DNA of 46,970 nt from an uncultured Clostridia bacterium (GTDB lineage: Bacteria; Bacillota; Clostridia; Christensenellales; Borkfalkiaceae). Under the pieces are notes generated by a model. That model saw only the letters and a list, made by a program, of their open reading frames with translations, had not been told where the DNA came from and did not search any database. Both the position numbers and the translations under genes were made by a program. Numbering within the stretch: position 1 is the stretch's first letter; every line of letters begins with the position of its first letter. The stretch spans positions 1 through 46,970 of the forward strand of contig CANQWO010000014.1 of the NCBI GenBank assembly GCA_947627565.1, in the 5' to 3' direction. Of this stretch, positions 8,999 through 16,345 are shown one piece after another.

Positions 8999-9036
8999 GG
9001 CAGTTTTTTTCGTGCAGAAAAAAACTGCCTCATTTT
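8996..9036 (+). terminator. Attenuator-like terminator in the purE leader
   Basis: Two perfect 15-base arms (TGAGGCAGTTTTTTT at 8996-9010 and AAAAAAACTGCCTCA at 9018-9032) enclose a 7-base loop and are followed by TTTT. It lies between the pur promoter and purE, so it must be read through or melted for the cluster to be expressed. I could not see a known purine, ZTP or PRPP riboswitch consensus upstream of it. Confidence 0.75.
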
Positions 9037-9067
9037 ACGTTTACATTCCGTTTACAGGAGGCGCAAA

Positions 9068-9562
9068 ATGAAAAAAGTTGCGATCGTCATGGGAAGCGAT
9101 TCCGACCTGCCCGTCGTGGAAAAGGCGTTCGGCGTTTTGGACGGGTTCGGCATTCCCTATCGCGTGCACGTCTTCTCCGCACACCGCACGCCCAAGGAGG
9201 CGGCGGACTTCGCGATGCATACGGCGAAGGAGGGATACGGCGTTGTCATCGCGGCGGCGGGCATGGCCGCCCATCTCGCGGGCGCGCTCGCGGCGAACAC
9301 GGTGCTGCCCGTCATCGGCATCCCCGTCAAAAGCGGCGGGCTCGGCGGGCTGGACGCGCTTCTGTCCACCGTCATGATGCCCTCCGGGATCCCCGTGGCG
9401 ACGGTCGCCATCGACGGCGCGAAGAATGCGGCCTTTCTGGCGGCCGAGATTTTGGCCGTCGAAGACGGTGCGCTCCGCGACAAACTTCTCGCGGCGCGCG
9501 CGGCGGGTGCGGAAGAGGTCCTGCAAAAGGACGGGCTTCTTTCGGAAAGATACGGGAAATAA
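9068..9562 (+). CDS. purE: N5-CAIR mutase / AIR carboxylase catalytic subunit
   Basis: The 164-residue protein carries the PurE signatures GSDSDLP at residues 9-15, SAHRTP at about 38-43 and the AGMAAHLAG loop around 63-71, followed by [17 protein letters not shown]. It makes CAIR, the carboxylated imidazole intermediate of purine synthesis. The usual loop sequence is AGxAAHLPG; here the proline is alanine. No purK (the ATP-dependent partner that supplies N5-CAIR) is in the window, so either purK is elsewhere or this enzyme works directly with CO2, as class II PurE enzymes do. The start has the ribosome binding site ACAGGAGG. It is the first structural gene of the pur cluster. Confidence 0.95.
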   Translation: MKKVAIVMGSDSDLPVVEKAFGVLDGFGIPYRVHVFSAHRTPKEAADFAMHTAKEGYGVVIAAAGMAAHLAGALAANTVLPVIGIPVKSGGLGGLDALLSTVMMPSGIPVATVAIDGAKNAAFLAAEILAVEDGALRDKLLAARAAGAEEVLQKDGLLSERYGK

Positions 9563-9668
9563 AAGCGATCCCCCGCGGACCGCTTGGCTTGCCGTCCTCC
9601 GCGGAAGGGGCGCATGCTTGCGGGACGGAATTTATCCAACGATCTTAAATTTTGGAAGGAGATACAAC

Positions 9669-10382
9669 ATGGAAAAGCGAGAACAACTCTATGAAGGTAA
9701 GGCCAAAAAAGTCTTTGCGACCGACGACGAGAATCTCGTGATCGTCTCGTATAAAGACGACGCGACGGCGTTCAACGGCCTCAAAAAGGGCACCATTGTG
9801 GGGAAAGGGGTCGTCAACAACCGCATGACCAACATGATGATGCAGCTTCTCGAAGAGCACGGCGTGCCCACGCACTTCGTAAAAGAACTCTCCGAACGCG
9901 AGACTTTGGTCAAAAAAGTCAAGATCGTGCCCCTCGAGGTCATTGTCCGGAACGTCTCCGCGGGCTCATTTTCCAAGCGGTACGGCGTCGAAGAGGGGAT
10001 CGTGTTCGACGAACCGACCGTGGAGTTCTCCTATAAGAACGACGAACTCGGCGATCCGCTCCTCAATACCTATCACGCACTCGCCCTGAAACTTGCGACC
10101 AAGGAGGAGATCGCGTGCATCGAGCGGTACGCGCTGACCGTCAACCGGGTTCTCAAAGAGTATTTCCTTACGTTGGGCGTCAAGCTCATCGACTTCAAGC
10201 TGGAGTTCGGCAAGACGGCCGACGGCGCGCTCGTTCTCGCCGATGAAATCAGCCCCGACACCTGCCGTTTTTGGGACGCCGTGACCAACGAAAAATTGGA
10301 CAAGGACCGCTTCCGTCGCGACATGGGTGGGGTGGAAGACGCCTACAGAGAAATTTTCAAGCGCGTGACCGCAAAGAAATAG
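9669..10382 (+). CDS. purC: SAICAR synthetase
   Basis: The 237-residue protein joins aspartate to CAIR using ATP to give SAICAR. The SAICAR synthetase fold is recognisable from YEGKAKKVF at the N-terminus, the [15 protein letters not shown] stretch, [12 protein letters not shown] in the middle and [12 protein letters not shown] near the C-terminus. The length is normal for bacterial PurC. The start at 9669 is fixed by an excellent GGAAGGAGAT ribosome binding site. The 106-base gap after purE contains only a small GC-rich hairpin. A GACATGGGTGGGG motif copy lies in the last 65 bases of the gene, where it encodes DMGG. Confidence 0.97.
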   Translation: MEKREQLYEGKAKKVFATDDENLVIVSYKDDATAFNGLKKGTIVGKGVVNNRMTNMMMQLLEEHGVPTHFVKELSERETLVKKVKIVPLEVIVRNVSAGSFSKRYGVEEGIVFDEPTVEFSYKNDELGDPLLNTYHALALKLATKEEIACIERYALTVNRVLKEYFLTLGVKLIDFKLEFGKTADGALVLADEISPDTCRFWDAVTNEKLDKDRFRRDMGGVEDAYREIFKRVTAKK

Positions 10383-10390
10383 AGCGGGAA

Positions 10391-10468
10391 GGTTCACGAA
10401 TTTCTATCAATTCTTTGCCCTTGATATGCCTCCCGCAGGGAGTTCCTATAAAAAGAAATTCGTGAACC
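10391..10468. repeat. Palindromic repeat element with perfect 15 bp ends
   Basis: The ends GGTTCACGAATTTCT and AGAAATTCGTGAACC are perfect inverted repeats. The centre has CTCCCGCAGGGAG, the same core as in the other copies (67-131, 13232-13296, 13422-13486, 28137-28202). It fills most of the purC-purF spacer, so it would be transcribed as a long hairpin within the pur message. Confidence 0.9.
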
Positions 10469-10499
10469 CATTTCGTGATGCTGTAGTAAAGGAGTTTTT

Positions 10500-11948
10500 A
10501 TGTCTGAAGTTCATGAAGAGTGCGGCGTATTCGGCATCTTTGCCCCCGCGCGGCAAGACGTGGCCGCCACCGCCTACTATGCCCTGTTCGCCCTTCAGCA
10601 CAGAGGGCAGGAGTCGGCGGGCATTGTCGTCAACGATGACGGCGTGTTCAGAAGCTATAAGGATGTCGGGCTGGTCAACGACGTCTTTACGGCGGAAAAC
10701 CTTGCCCGTCTCGGGCAGGGCAACATGGCCATCGGGCATGTCCGCTATTCCACGACGGGCTCGGGCGGCCGAGAGAATGCCCAGCCCATCGTCGTCAACC
10801 ATTTGAAGGGCAACATGGCACTCGCGCACAACGGCAATCTCGTCAACGCGACCGAGCTCCGAAGCGAATTGGAAAACGAGGGCAGTATTTTTCATACCAC
10901 GTCAGACAGCGAGGTCATCTCCTATATTATCACCAAGGAGCGCGTCCGAAGCCGTTCCATCGAGGAGGCCGTGCTCGCCGCCATGGGCAGACTGCGGGGC
11001 GCCTATTCCTTCCTCGTGATGTCGCCCTCCAAACTCATCGCCGCCCGCGATCCGTTCGGCTTCCACCCGCTCTGCTTCGGCAGACGCGAGGACGGCGCGT
11101 ATGTCATCGCTTCCGAATCGTGCGCCTTAGACACGGTAGGGGCGAAACTCGAGCGGGAGTTCGAACCGGGGGAGATGCTCGTCTTTACGAAAGACGGCGT
11201 CGCCTCCAACCGCACGCACTGCGGCAGGGGCAAACATCTCTGCGTCTTCGAATACCTCTACATCGCCCGTCCCGATTCCGTCATCGAGGGGAAATCGGTG
11301 CACGAGGCCAGAAAACAGGCGGGAAGATTCCTCGCGGAGACCTATCGGATCGACGCGGACATCGTGGTCGGCGTGCCCGATTCGGGGCTCGACGCCGCCT
11401 ACGGCTATGCCGAGGCCTCGGGCATTCCCTATGGCATCGGCTTCATCAAAAATAAATACATCGGCCGGACGTTCATCGCACCCGGACAGGCCGCGCGCGA
11501 GGACAGGGTCCGCATCAAACTCAACGTCTTGAAGTCGGCCATCACGGGCAAGCGGGTGGTCCTCGTCGACGATTCCATCGTCCGCGGGACGACGTGCGCC
11601 CGCATCGTGCGGCTGCTTCGCGACGCGGGGGCGACGGAGGTGCACATGCTTTCGTCCGCGCCCGCCTTTCTCAACCCCTGTTACTACGGCACGGACATCG
11701 ATTCGCGCGAAAATCTCATCGCCTGCCATCATTCCGTATCGGAGATCGCTTCGATCATCGGCGCGGACAGCGTGGGCTATCTTCCGCTCGAGAAGGTGGC
11801 CTTCCTCACGGGCGGCGACGGAACGGGGTTCTGCACGGCCTGTTTCGACGGAAATTACCCCGCCGGGGAGCCCGCGGAGAGCGGGAAGAGCCGCTTCGAG
11901 CGCTGGGAGCGGCCCATTTCGGAGAATCCCAAATACAAAATTCGTTGA
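10500..11948 (+). CDS. purF: Amidophosphoribosyltransferase
   Basis: PurF transfers the amide of glutamine to PRPP, the first committed step of purine synthesis. The 482-residue product starts MSEVHEECGVFGIF: cysteine 8 is the expected N-terminal nucleophile after removal of a seven-residue propeptide, as in the Bacillus enzyme. The glutaminase part shows HRGQESAGI and GHVRYSTTG; the phosphoribosyltransferase part shows VVLVDDSIVRGTT near residues 352-364. Cysteines in KHLCVFEY, NPCYYG and GFCTACF match the four ligands of the oxygen-sensitive 4Fe-4S cluster of the Bacillus type, which fits an anaerobe. The start is set by an AAAGGAG site right after the repeat element. Confidence 0.97.
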   Translation: MSEVHEECGVFGIFAPARQDVAATAYYALFALQHRGQESAGIVVNDDGVFRSYKDVGLVNDVFTAENLARLGQGNMAIGHVRYSTTGSGGRENAQPIVVNHLKGNMALAHNGNLVNATELRSELENEGSIFHTTSDSEVISYIITKERVRSRSIEEAVLAAMGRLRGAYSFLVMSPSKLIAARDPFGFHPLCFGRREDGAYVIASESCALDTVGAKLEREFEPGEMLVFTKDGVASNRTHCGRGKHLCVFEYLYIARPDSVIEGKSVHEARKQAGRFLAETYRIDADIVVGVPDSGLDAAYGYAEASGIPYGIGFIKNKYIGRTFIAPGQAAREDRVRIKLNVLKSAITGKRVVLVDDSIVRGTTCARIVRLLRDAGATEVHMLSSAPAFLNPCYYGTDIDSRENLIACHHSVSEIASIIGADSVGYLPLEKVAFLTGGDGTGFCTACFDGNYPAGEPAESGKSRFERWERPISENPKYKIR

Positions 11949-11975
11949 TCGGTGAAGATCACGGGCGGAGAAACT

Positions 11976-13013
11976 ATGCAAAAAAGTTATTCGGAAAGTT
12001 ATAAAGAGGCGGGCGTCGACATCACTGCGGGGTACCGCGCCGTCGAGCTCATGAAAAAGCACATCGCGCGGACCATGCCCGCGGGCAAGGCCGACATCGG
12101 CGGCTTCGGCGGGCTCTTTCCGCTCGCGCTTGCGGGGATGAAGGAGCCCGTGCTCGTCTCGGGAACGGACGGCGTGGGCACCAAACTCCGCGTCGCGCAG
12201 CTCCTGAACAGGAACGACACCGTCGGCATCGACTGCGTCGCCATGTGCGTCAACGACGTCCTCTGCTGCGGCGCGCGGCCGCTCTTTTTCCTCGACTACA
12301 TCGCCTGCGGGAAGAATGTCCCCGAGAAGATCGCGGAGATCGTCGGCGGCGTCGCGGAGGGGTGCGTACAGGCCGGTTGTCAGCTCATCGGCGGCGAGAC
12401 GGCCGAACATCCCGGTACCATGTCCGAGGATGACTACGATATAGCGGGATTTACCGTCGGGATCGTGGACCGCGAGAAGATCATCGACAATCAAACGATG
12501 CGGGCGGGGGATCTCATGCTCGCGCTTCCCTCGACGGGCGTGCATTCCAACGGATTTTCGCTCGTCCGCAAGGTGTTCGATGTCGAGCACACCGATTTGG
12601 AGGCACCCATGTCCGAGCTCGGGGGCGCGCCTATGGGCGAAACGCTCTTGACGCCCACCCGCATCTATGTGAAGCCCATGCTCGAGCTCTTCAACAGCGT
12701 GGAGGTCTCGGGCGTTTCGCACATCACGGGCGGCGGGTTCTACGAAAATATTCCGCGTTCACTGCCCAAGGGATTGGGCGTCCGCATCGCGCGGCGCGAC
12801 GTCCGCGTGCTGCCCATCTTCGACCTCATTCGCGAACGGGGCGGCATTTCCGAGCACGACATGTTCAATACGTTCAATATGGGCGTCGGCATGACGGCCG
12901 TCGTGAGGGCGGACGACGCACCCGGTGCGCTCGCGATTTTGAAGCAAAACGGGCTCGACGCCTATATCCTCGGCGAGATCGTTGCGGGAGAGGGCGTGGA
13001 GATTAAGGGGTAG
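11976..13013 (+). CDS. purM: AIR synthetase (FGAM cyclo-ligase)
   Basis: The 345-residue protein closes the imidazole ring of FGAM to give AIR, using ATP. Typical PurM blocks are present: GVDITAGYRAVELMK at the N-terminus, SGTDGVGTKLRVA, GGETAEHPG, STGVHSNGFSLVRKV and HITGGGFYENIPR. The length is that of the Bacillus enzyme. I start it at the ATG at 11976, preceded by GGCGGAG; an upstream GTG at 11952 is less likely. A TACCATGTCCG motif copy lies at 12416-12426 in a variable loop and encodes GTMSE, and another ACCCATGTCCG copy at 12605-12615. The 3-prime side opens directly into a 750-base repeat region. Confidence 0.97.
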   Translation: MQKSYSESYKEAGVDITAGYRAVELMKKHIARTMPAGKADIGGFGGLFPLALAGMKEPVLVSGTDGVGTKLRVAQLLNRNDTVGIDCVAMCVNDVLCCGARPLFFLDYIACGKNVPEKIAEIVGGVAEGCVQAGCQLIGGETAEHPGTMSEDDYDIAGFTVGIVDREKIIDNQTMRAGDLMLALPSTGVHSNGFSLVRKVFDVEHTDLEAPMSELGGAPMGETLLTPTRIYVKPMLELFNSVEVSGVSHITGGGFYENIPRSLPKGLGVRIARRDVRVLPIFDLIRERGGISEHDMFNTFNMGVGMTAVVRADDAPGALAILKQNGLDAYILGEIVAGEGVEIKG

Positions 13014-13024
13014 TTCAGGAAAGG

Positions 13025-13057
13025 GTTCACGAAAAGGTTCACGAAGAAGTTCACGAA
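13025..13057 (+). repeat. Three 12 bp tandem repeats of GTTCACGAA
   Basis: GTTCACGAA recurs at 13025, 13037 and 13049 with a 12-base period. It equals the terminal sequence of the palindromic elements and may mark repeated insertion or slippage at an element end. Confidence 0.8.
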
Positions 13058-13106
13058 TTTCTATCATATAGAAGCCTTTTATAATAAGGGCATAGAAATT
13101 CCGTGA
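13050..13106. repeat. Diverged palindromic repeat element
   Basis: TTCACGAATTTCTAT and ATAGAAATTCCGTGA form the inverted ends (one indel apart). The inner part lacks the usual CCCGCAGGG core and reads AT-rich instead. It abuts the tandem 190 bp units. Confidence 0.75.
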
Positions 13107-13480
13107 GGATTTAAGAAAGTGCATCTCAGAGCGATTCGCCCACACCCATGTCTGCCATCAAAGACAACAAGCGCGAAGCGCAAATTGAGGGAAAAAACAA
13201 AAAGCGTGGTTTTTGTTTTTTCAGCGGATTTTTCACGAAATTCTTTTTATAGAAGCTCCCTGCGGGAGGCATATTGTGGGCAAAGAATTTCCGTGAGGAT
13301 TTAAGAAAGTGCATCTCAGAGCGATTCGCCCACACCCATGTCTGCCTTCAAAGACAAGAAGCGCGAAGCGCAAATTGAGGGAAAAAACAAAAAGCGTGGT
13401 TTTTGTTTTTTCAGCGGATTTTTCACGAAATACTTTATATAGAAGCTCCCTGCGGGAAGCATATCATGGGCAAAGAATTT
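13101..13480 (+). repeat. Tandem duplication of a 190 bp composite unit
   Basis: 13101-13290 and 13291-13480 are nearly identical (a handful of substitutions, such as CCATCAAAG versus CCTTCAAAG). Each unit holds about 125 bases ending in a perfect A/T stem (AAAAAACAAAAA and TTTTTGTTTTTT around GCGTGG, for example 13192-13221), then a 65 bp palindromic element (13232-13296 and 13422-13486). Each unit also has one ACCCATGTCTGCC motif. The array lies between purM and purN in the transcribed direction. The A/T stems look like weak intrinsic terminators, so the array may lower expression of the downstream pur genes. No transposase or long ORF is present. Confidence 0.93.
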
Positions 13481-13486
13481 CCGTGG

Positions 13487-13720
13487 GTGGAGCGCCGCAA
13501 TTCTCGCTCAGCAGCCCGGTGGGCTGTGAGCGGCGGCGCGACATGAGCGGTGGCCTCCGCGAAGGGGCCGCAGGCGGTCCCTGCCGCCAAGGCGCGACCT
13601 GCTTACAGACAACAAGCGCGAAGCGCAAATTGAGGGAAAAAACAAAAAGCGTGGTTATTGTTTTTTCAGGGAAATAGGAAATCTTTGACCTCATTTCCCA
13701 TACCCATGTCTGCGATCAAG
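13487..13720 (+). repeat. Partial third repeat unit with the GC-rich block shared with bases 1-66
   Basis: 13487-13553 is the inverted counterpart of bases 1-66. 13554-13600 is unique here. 13604-13671 repeats the second half of the 190 bp unit (ACAACAAGCGCGAAGCGC through the A/T stem). 13700-13715 repeats the ACCCATGTCTGC end. The block looks like a unit interrupted by other sequence. Confidence 0.8.
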
Positions 13721-13764
13721 GCGTAGGAACGCCGTTCAACGTTGTAAAAAAAGAGGAAATCATA

Positions 13765-14376
13765 ATGCCGAATATCAAGATCGCCGTGCTGTGCTCGGGC
13801 GGCGGGACGAACTTTCAGGCCATAGTAAACGCGAAGGAGGCGGGGCTCATCCCCGACGGGGACATCGCGCTCGTCGTGTGCGACCATGCGGGGGCATATG
13901 TCCTCGAGCGCGCCAAAAAGTATGCGATTCCCGCCGTTGTCTGCGATCGCAGGGAGACGCCCGACCGCGCGCTCCGGGAACAGGCGATCCTCCGCGCCCT
14001 CGAGGCGCACGGGATCGGGCTCGTCGTCTTGGCGGGCTTCATGACCATCCTCTCGGAGCAGTTCGTCGCGCGCTATGCGGGCCGCATCATCAACATTCAT
14101 CCTGCGCTGCTCCCGAGCTTCGGCGGGCGGGGCATGTACGGGCTCCGCGTCCACGAAGCCGTCTTGAAGGCCGGCGTCAAGGTGACGGGCGCGACCGTAC
14201 ACTACGTCACGGGCGAGTGCGACGGCGGCCCGATCATCGCGCAGAAGGCGGTGGAGGTCAAGGAGGGAGATACCCCCGAAGTGTTGCAAAAGCGCGTCAT
14301 GCGCGAGGCCGAGTGGGTCATCTTTCCCCAAGCCGTGGAAGAAATCTGCCGAACCCTGCGCGCCCAAACCCAATAA
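13765..14376 (+). CDS. purN: GAR formyltransferase (folate-dependent)
   Basis: The 203-residue protein moves a formyl group from 10-formyltetrahydrofolate to GAR. The N-terminal SGGGTNFQA loop binds the phosphoribosyl group. The catalytic triad is visible as asparagine 110 and histidine 112 in INIHPALLPSF and aspartate 153 in ECDGGPII. Length is typical. The start has an AGAGGAAA site. It follows the repeat array rather than purM directly, so its transcription depends on reading through several hairpins unless an unseen promoter lies in 13676-13764. The 10-formyl donor can be supplied by the fhs gene at the end of the same cluster. Confidence 0.96.
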   Translation: MPNIKIAVLCSGGGTNFQAIVNAKEAGLIPDGDIALVVCDHAGAYVLERAKKYAIPAVVCDRRETPDRALREQAILRALEAHGIGLVVLAGFMTILSEQFVARYAGRIINIHPALLPSFGGRGMYGLRVHEAVLKAGVKVTGATVHYVTGECDGGPIIAQKAVEVKEGDTPEVLQKRVMREAEWVIFPQAVEEICRTLRAQTQ

Positions 14377-14397
14377 CCATTTTTACAGGAGAAAACG

Positions 14398-15120
14398 ATG
14401 GCAATCAGAAAAAATTTAGGAAGACTTCTCAAGGGCAACGCCTATCCCGGCCGCGGCATCATCGTCGGGATGTCGTCGGACGGAAAAAAGGCGATGTTCG
14501 CCTATTTCATCATGGGCAGGAGCGAAAACAGCCGCAACCGCGTGTTCCGGGAGTACGGCGACGAGCTCAGGACCGAGCCCTTCGACGAGAGCAAGGTCTC
14601 CGATCCCTCCCTCATCATCTATTCTCCGGTGAAGGTCGTGGGAAGGGAGATCATCGTGACCAACGGCGACCAGACCGACAGCATCGAAGAGGCGATGAAG
14701 GCGGACATCTGCTTTCGGCGCGCCCTCATGAAGCGCACGTTCGAGCCCGACGCCCCGCTCTACACGCCCCGCATCAGCGCGGTCTTGCATCTCGGCAAGA
14801 AGGCGTCGGAATATTCTTACGAGCTCTCCATTCTGAAGTGCGCCGACGGGAAGGGCAAGCGGACAAGCCGTCAGTTCTTCCTCTATGAGGCGATGCGCGG
14901 CACCGCGCACTTCCTCCATACCTATCAAAGAGACGGCAATCCCCCCGCTTCTTTTGCGGGAGAACCGATTTGCGTAAAAATCGGCAATGACATCCGGGCG
15001 TTTGCCGATGAGATCTGGGACAATCTCAACGAGGACAACAAGATCTCGCTCTATTGCCGTGCCATTGATCTCAAGACGGGAGACACGGCAAGCGTGCTCT
15101 TAAACAAATATCGGAAGTGA
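14398..15120 (+). CDS. purO: IMP cyclohydrolase, PurO type
   Basis: The 240-residue protein resembles the stand-alone IMP cyclohydrolases first known from archaea, which close FAICAR to IMP. Characteristic stretches are YPGRGIIVGMS at residues 17-27, IMGRSENSRNRVF at about 38-50, the NGDQTDSI segment, and EPDAPLYTPRISAVL in the middle. Most bacteria instead use the N-terminal cyclohydrolase domain of bifunctional PurH. Here that domain is absent and this unrelated fold takes its place, with the formyltransferase half encoded by the next gene only seven bases on. The start follows TTTTTACAGGAG. The assignment rests on remembered family motifs. Confidence 0.85.
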   Translation: MAIRKNLGRLLKGNAYPGRGIIVGMSSDGKKAMFAYFIMGRSENSRNRVFREYGDELRTEPFDESKVSDPSLIIYSPVKVVGREIIVTNGDQTDSIEEAMKADICFRRALMKRTFEPDAPLYTPRISAVLHLGKKASEYSYELSILKCADGKGKRTSRQFFLYEAMRGTAHFLHTYQRDGNPPASFAGEPICVKIGNDIRAFADEIWDNLNEDNKISLYCRAIDLKTGDTASVLLNKYRK

Positions 15121-15127
15121 GGATGGT

Positions 15128-16312
15128 ATGAACGAATTTTCGCTGAAATACGGCTGCAATCCCAACCAAAAACCCGCCCGCATCTACATGGAAAACGGCG
15201 GCGATCTGCCCGTCGAAATTCTGAACGGGCGCCCCGGGTATATCAATTTTCTCGACGCGCTCAATTCGTGGCAATTGGTCAAAGAGATCAAGGAGAACAC
15301 GGGCATGGTGGCCGCGTCGAGCTTCAAACATGTCTCGCCGACCTCGGCGGCCGTCGGAAAAAAACTTCCGCGCGCGCTAAAAAAGTCGTGCTTTGTCGAC
15401 GACGTGGAGGGCCTCGACGACAGCCCGCTCGCCTGTGCCTATGCGCGCGCCCGCGGCACCGACCGCATGTCTTCGTTCGGCGATTTCATCGCGCTCTCCG
15501 ATGTCTGCGATGAGGTGACGGCAAAGATCATCGCCCGCGAGGTCTCCGACGGCATCATCGCGCCCGGGTATTCCCCGAGGGCGCTCGAGATCCTGAAGGG
15601 CAAGCGGAAGGGCGCCTATAATATCGTAAAAATTGACAAAGATTATGTGCCCGCGGAGATCGAGCGCAAGCAGGTCTTCGGGGTGACGTTCGAGCAGGGC
15701 CGCAACAATTTCAAGATCGACCGCGCCCTTCTTTCCAACATCGTCACCAAGAACCGCGCGCTTCCCGAGGACAAGGCAACGGACCTCGTCATCGCGCTCA
15801 TCACGCTCAAATATACGCAGAGCAATTCCGTCTGTTTCGCCGCGGATGGGCAGGCCATCGGCGTGGGGGCGGGGCAGCAGTCCCGCATCCACTGTACCCG
15901 CCTCGCCGCGCAAAAGGCCGATCTGTGGCACCTGCGCATGCACGAAAAAGTGCTCTCGTTGCAGTTTGCCGAGGGCGTGGGGCGGCCCGAAAAGAACAAC
16001 ATCATCGACCTCTATCTCTCCGACGAGGCCGAAGAAGTCTTGGGTGACGGCGTTTGGCGGCAATACTTTGCCGTGCGGCCAGCGCCGTTTTCGCGCGAAG
16101 AGAAGGCGGCGTATTTGAAGACGGTCTCCGGCGTTTCGCTTGCGAGCGACGCGTTTTTCCCGTTTGCGGACAACATCGAACGGGCGGCGCGGAGCGGCGT
16201 AAGCTATGTGGCCGAGCCGGGCGGCTCCGTGCGCGACGACCTCGTGATCGAGGCGGCCGACGCGCATGATATGGTGATGGCCTTCACGGGCATGCGGCTG
16301 TTCCATCATTAA
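15128..16312 (+). CDS. purH: AICAR formyltransferase (stand-alone PurH C-terminal domain)
   Basis: The 394-residue product covers only the AICAR transformylase half of PurH, which formylates AICAR with 10-formyltetrahydrofolate. The catalytic lysine-histidine pair is visible as K67-H68 in SSFKHVSPTSAAVG, and the C-terminal half has GVGAGQQSRIHCTRLA. The N-terminal IMP cyclohydrolase domain found in the usual 500-plus-residue PurH is missing; the upstream purO-like gene provides that step. The pairing of the two genes, seven bases apart, argues that they act in sequence. The ribosome binding site is weak (GTGAGGATGGT). Calling it purH is for orientation; the gene is a one-domain variant. Confidence 0.92.
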   Translation: MNEFSLKYGCNPNQKPARIYMENGGDLPVEILNGRPGYINFLDALNSWQLVKEIKENTGMVAASSFKHVSPTSAAVGKKLPRALKKSCFVDDVEGLDDSPLACAYARARGTDRMSSFGDFIALSDVCDEVTAKIIAREVSDGIIAPGYSPRALEILKGKRKGAYNIVKIDKDYVPAEIERKQVFGVTFEQGRNNFKIDRALLSNIVTKNRALPEDKATDLVIALITLKYTQSNSVCFAADGQAIGVGAGQQSRIHCTRLAAQKADLWHLRMHEKVLSLQFAEGVGRPEKNNIIDLYLSDEAEEVLGDGVWRQYFAVRPAPFSREEKAAYLKTVSGVSLASDAFFPFADNIERAARSGVSYVAEPGGSVRDDLVIEAADAHDMVMAFTGMRLFHH

Positions 16313-16345
16313 AGTCTCGCTTTCGTTGCGAATTGGGAGAACGAT

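Noticed and set aside
8930-9067. Known riboswitch before purE (purine, ZTP or PRPP class)
   Set aside because: I could not match the conserved cores of these classes to the leader; only the terminator stem and a small ORF are clear.
13101-13720. Possible CRISPR array
   Set aside because: The repeats are 190 bp long, palindromic in part and directly adjacent with no unique spacers; no cas genes are present.
13014-13764. Possible insertion sequence
   Set aside because: No transposase frame or target-site duplication was found; only short repeat units are present, so it is called a MITE/REP-like array.
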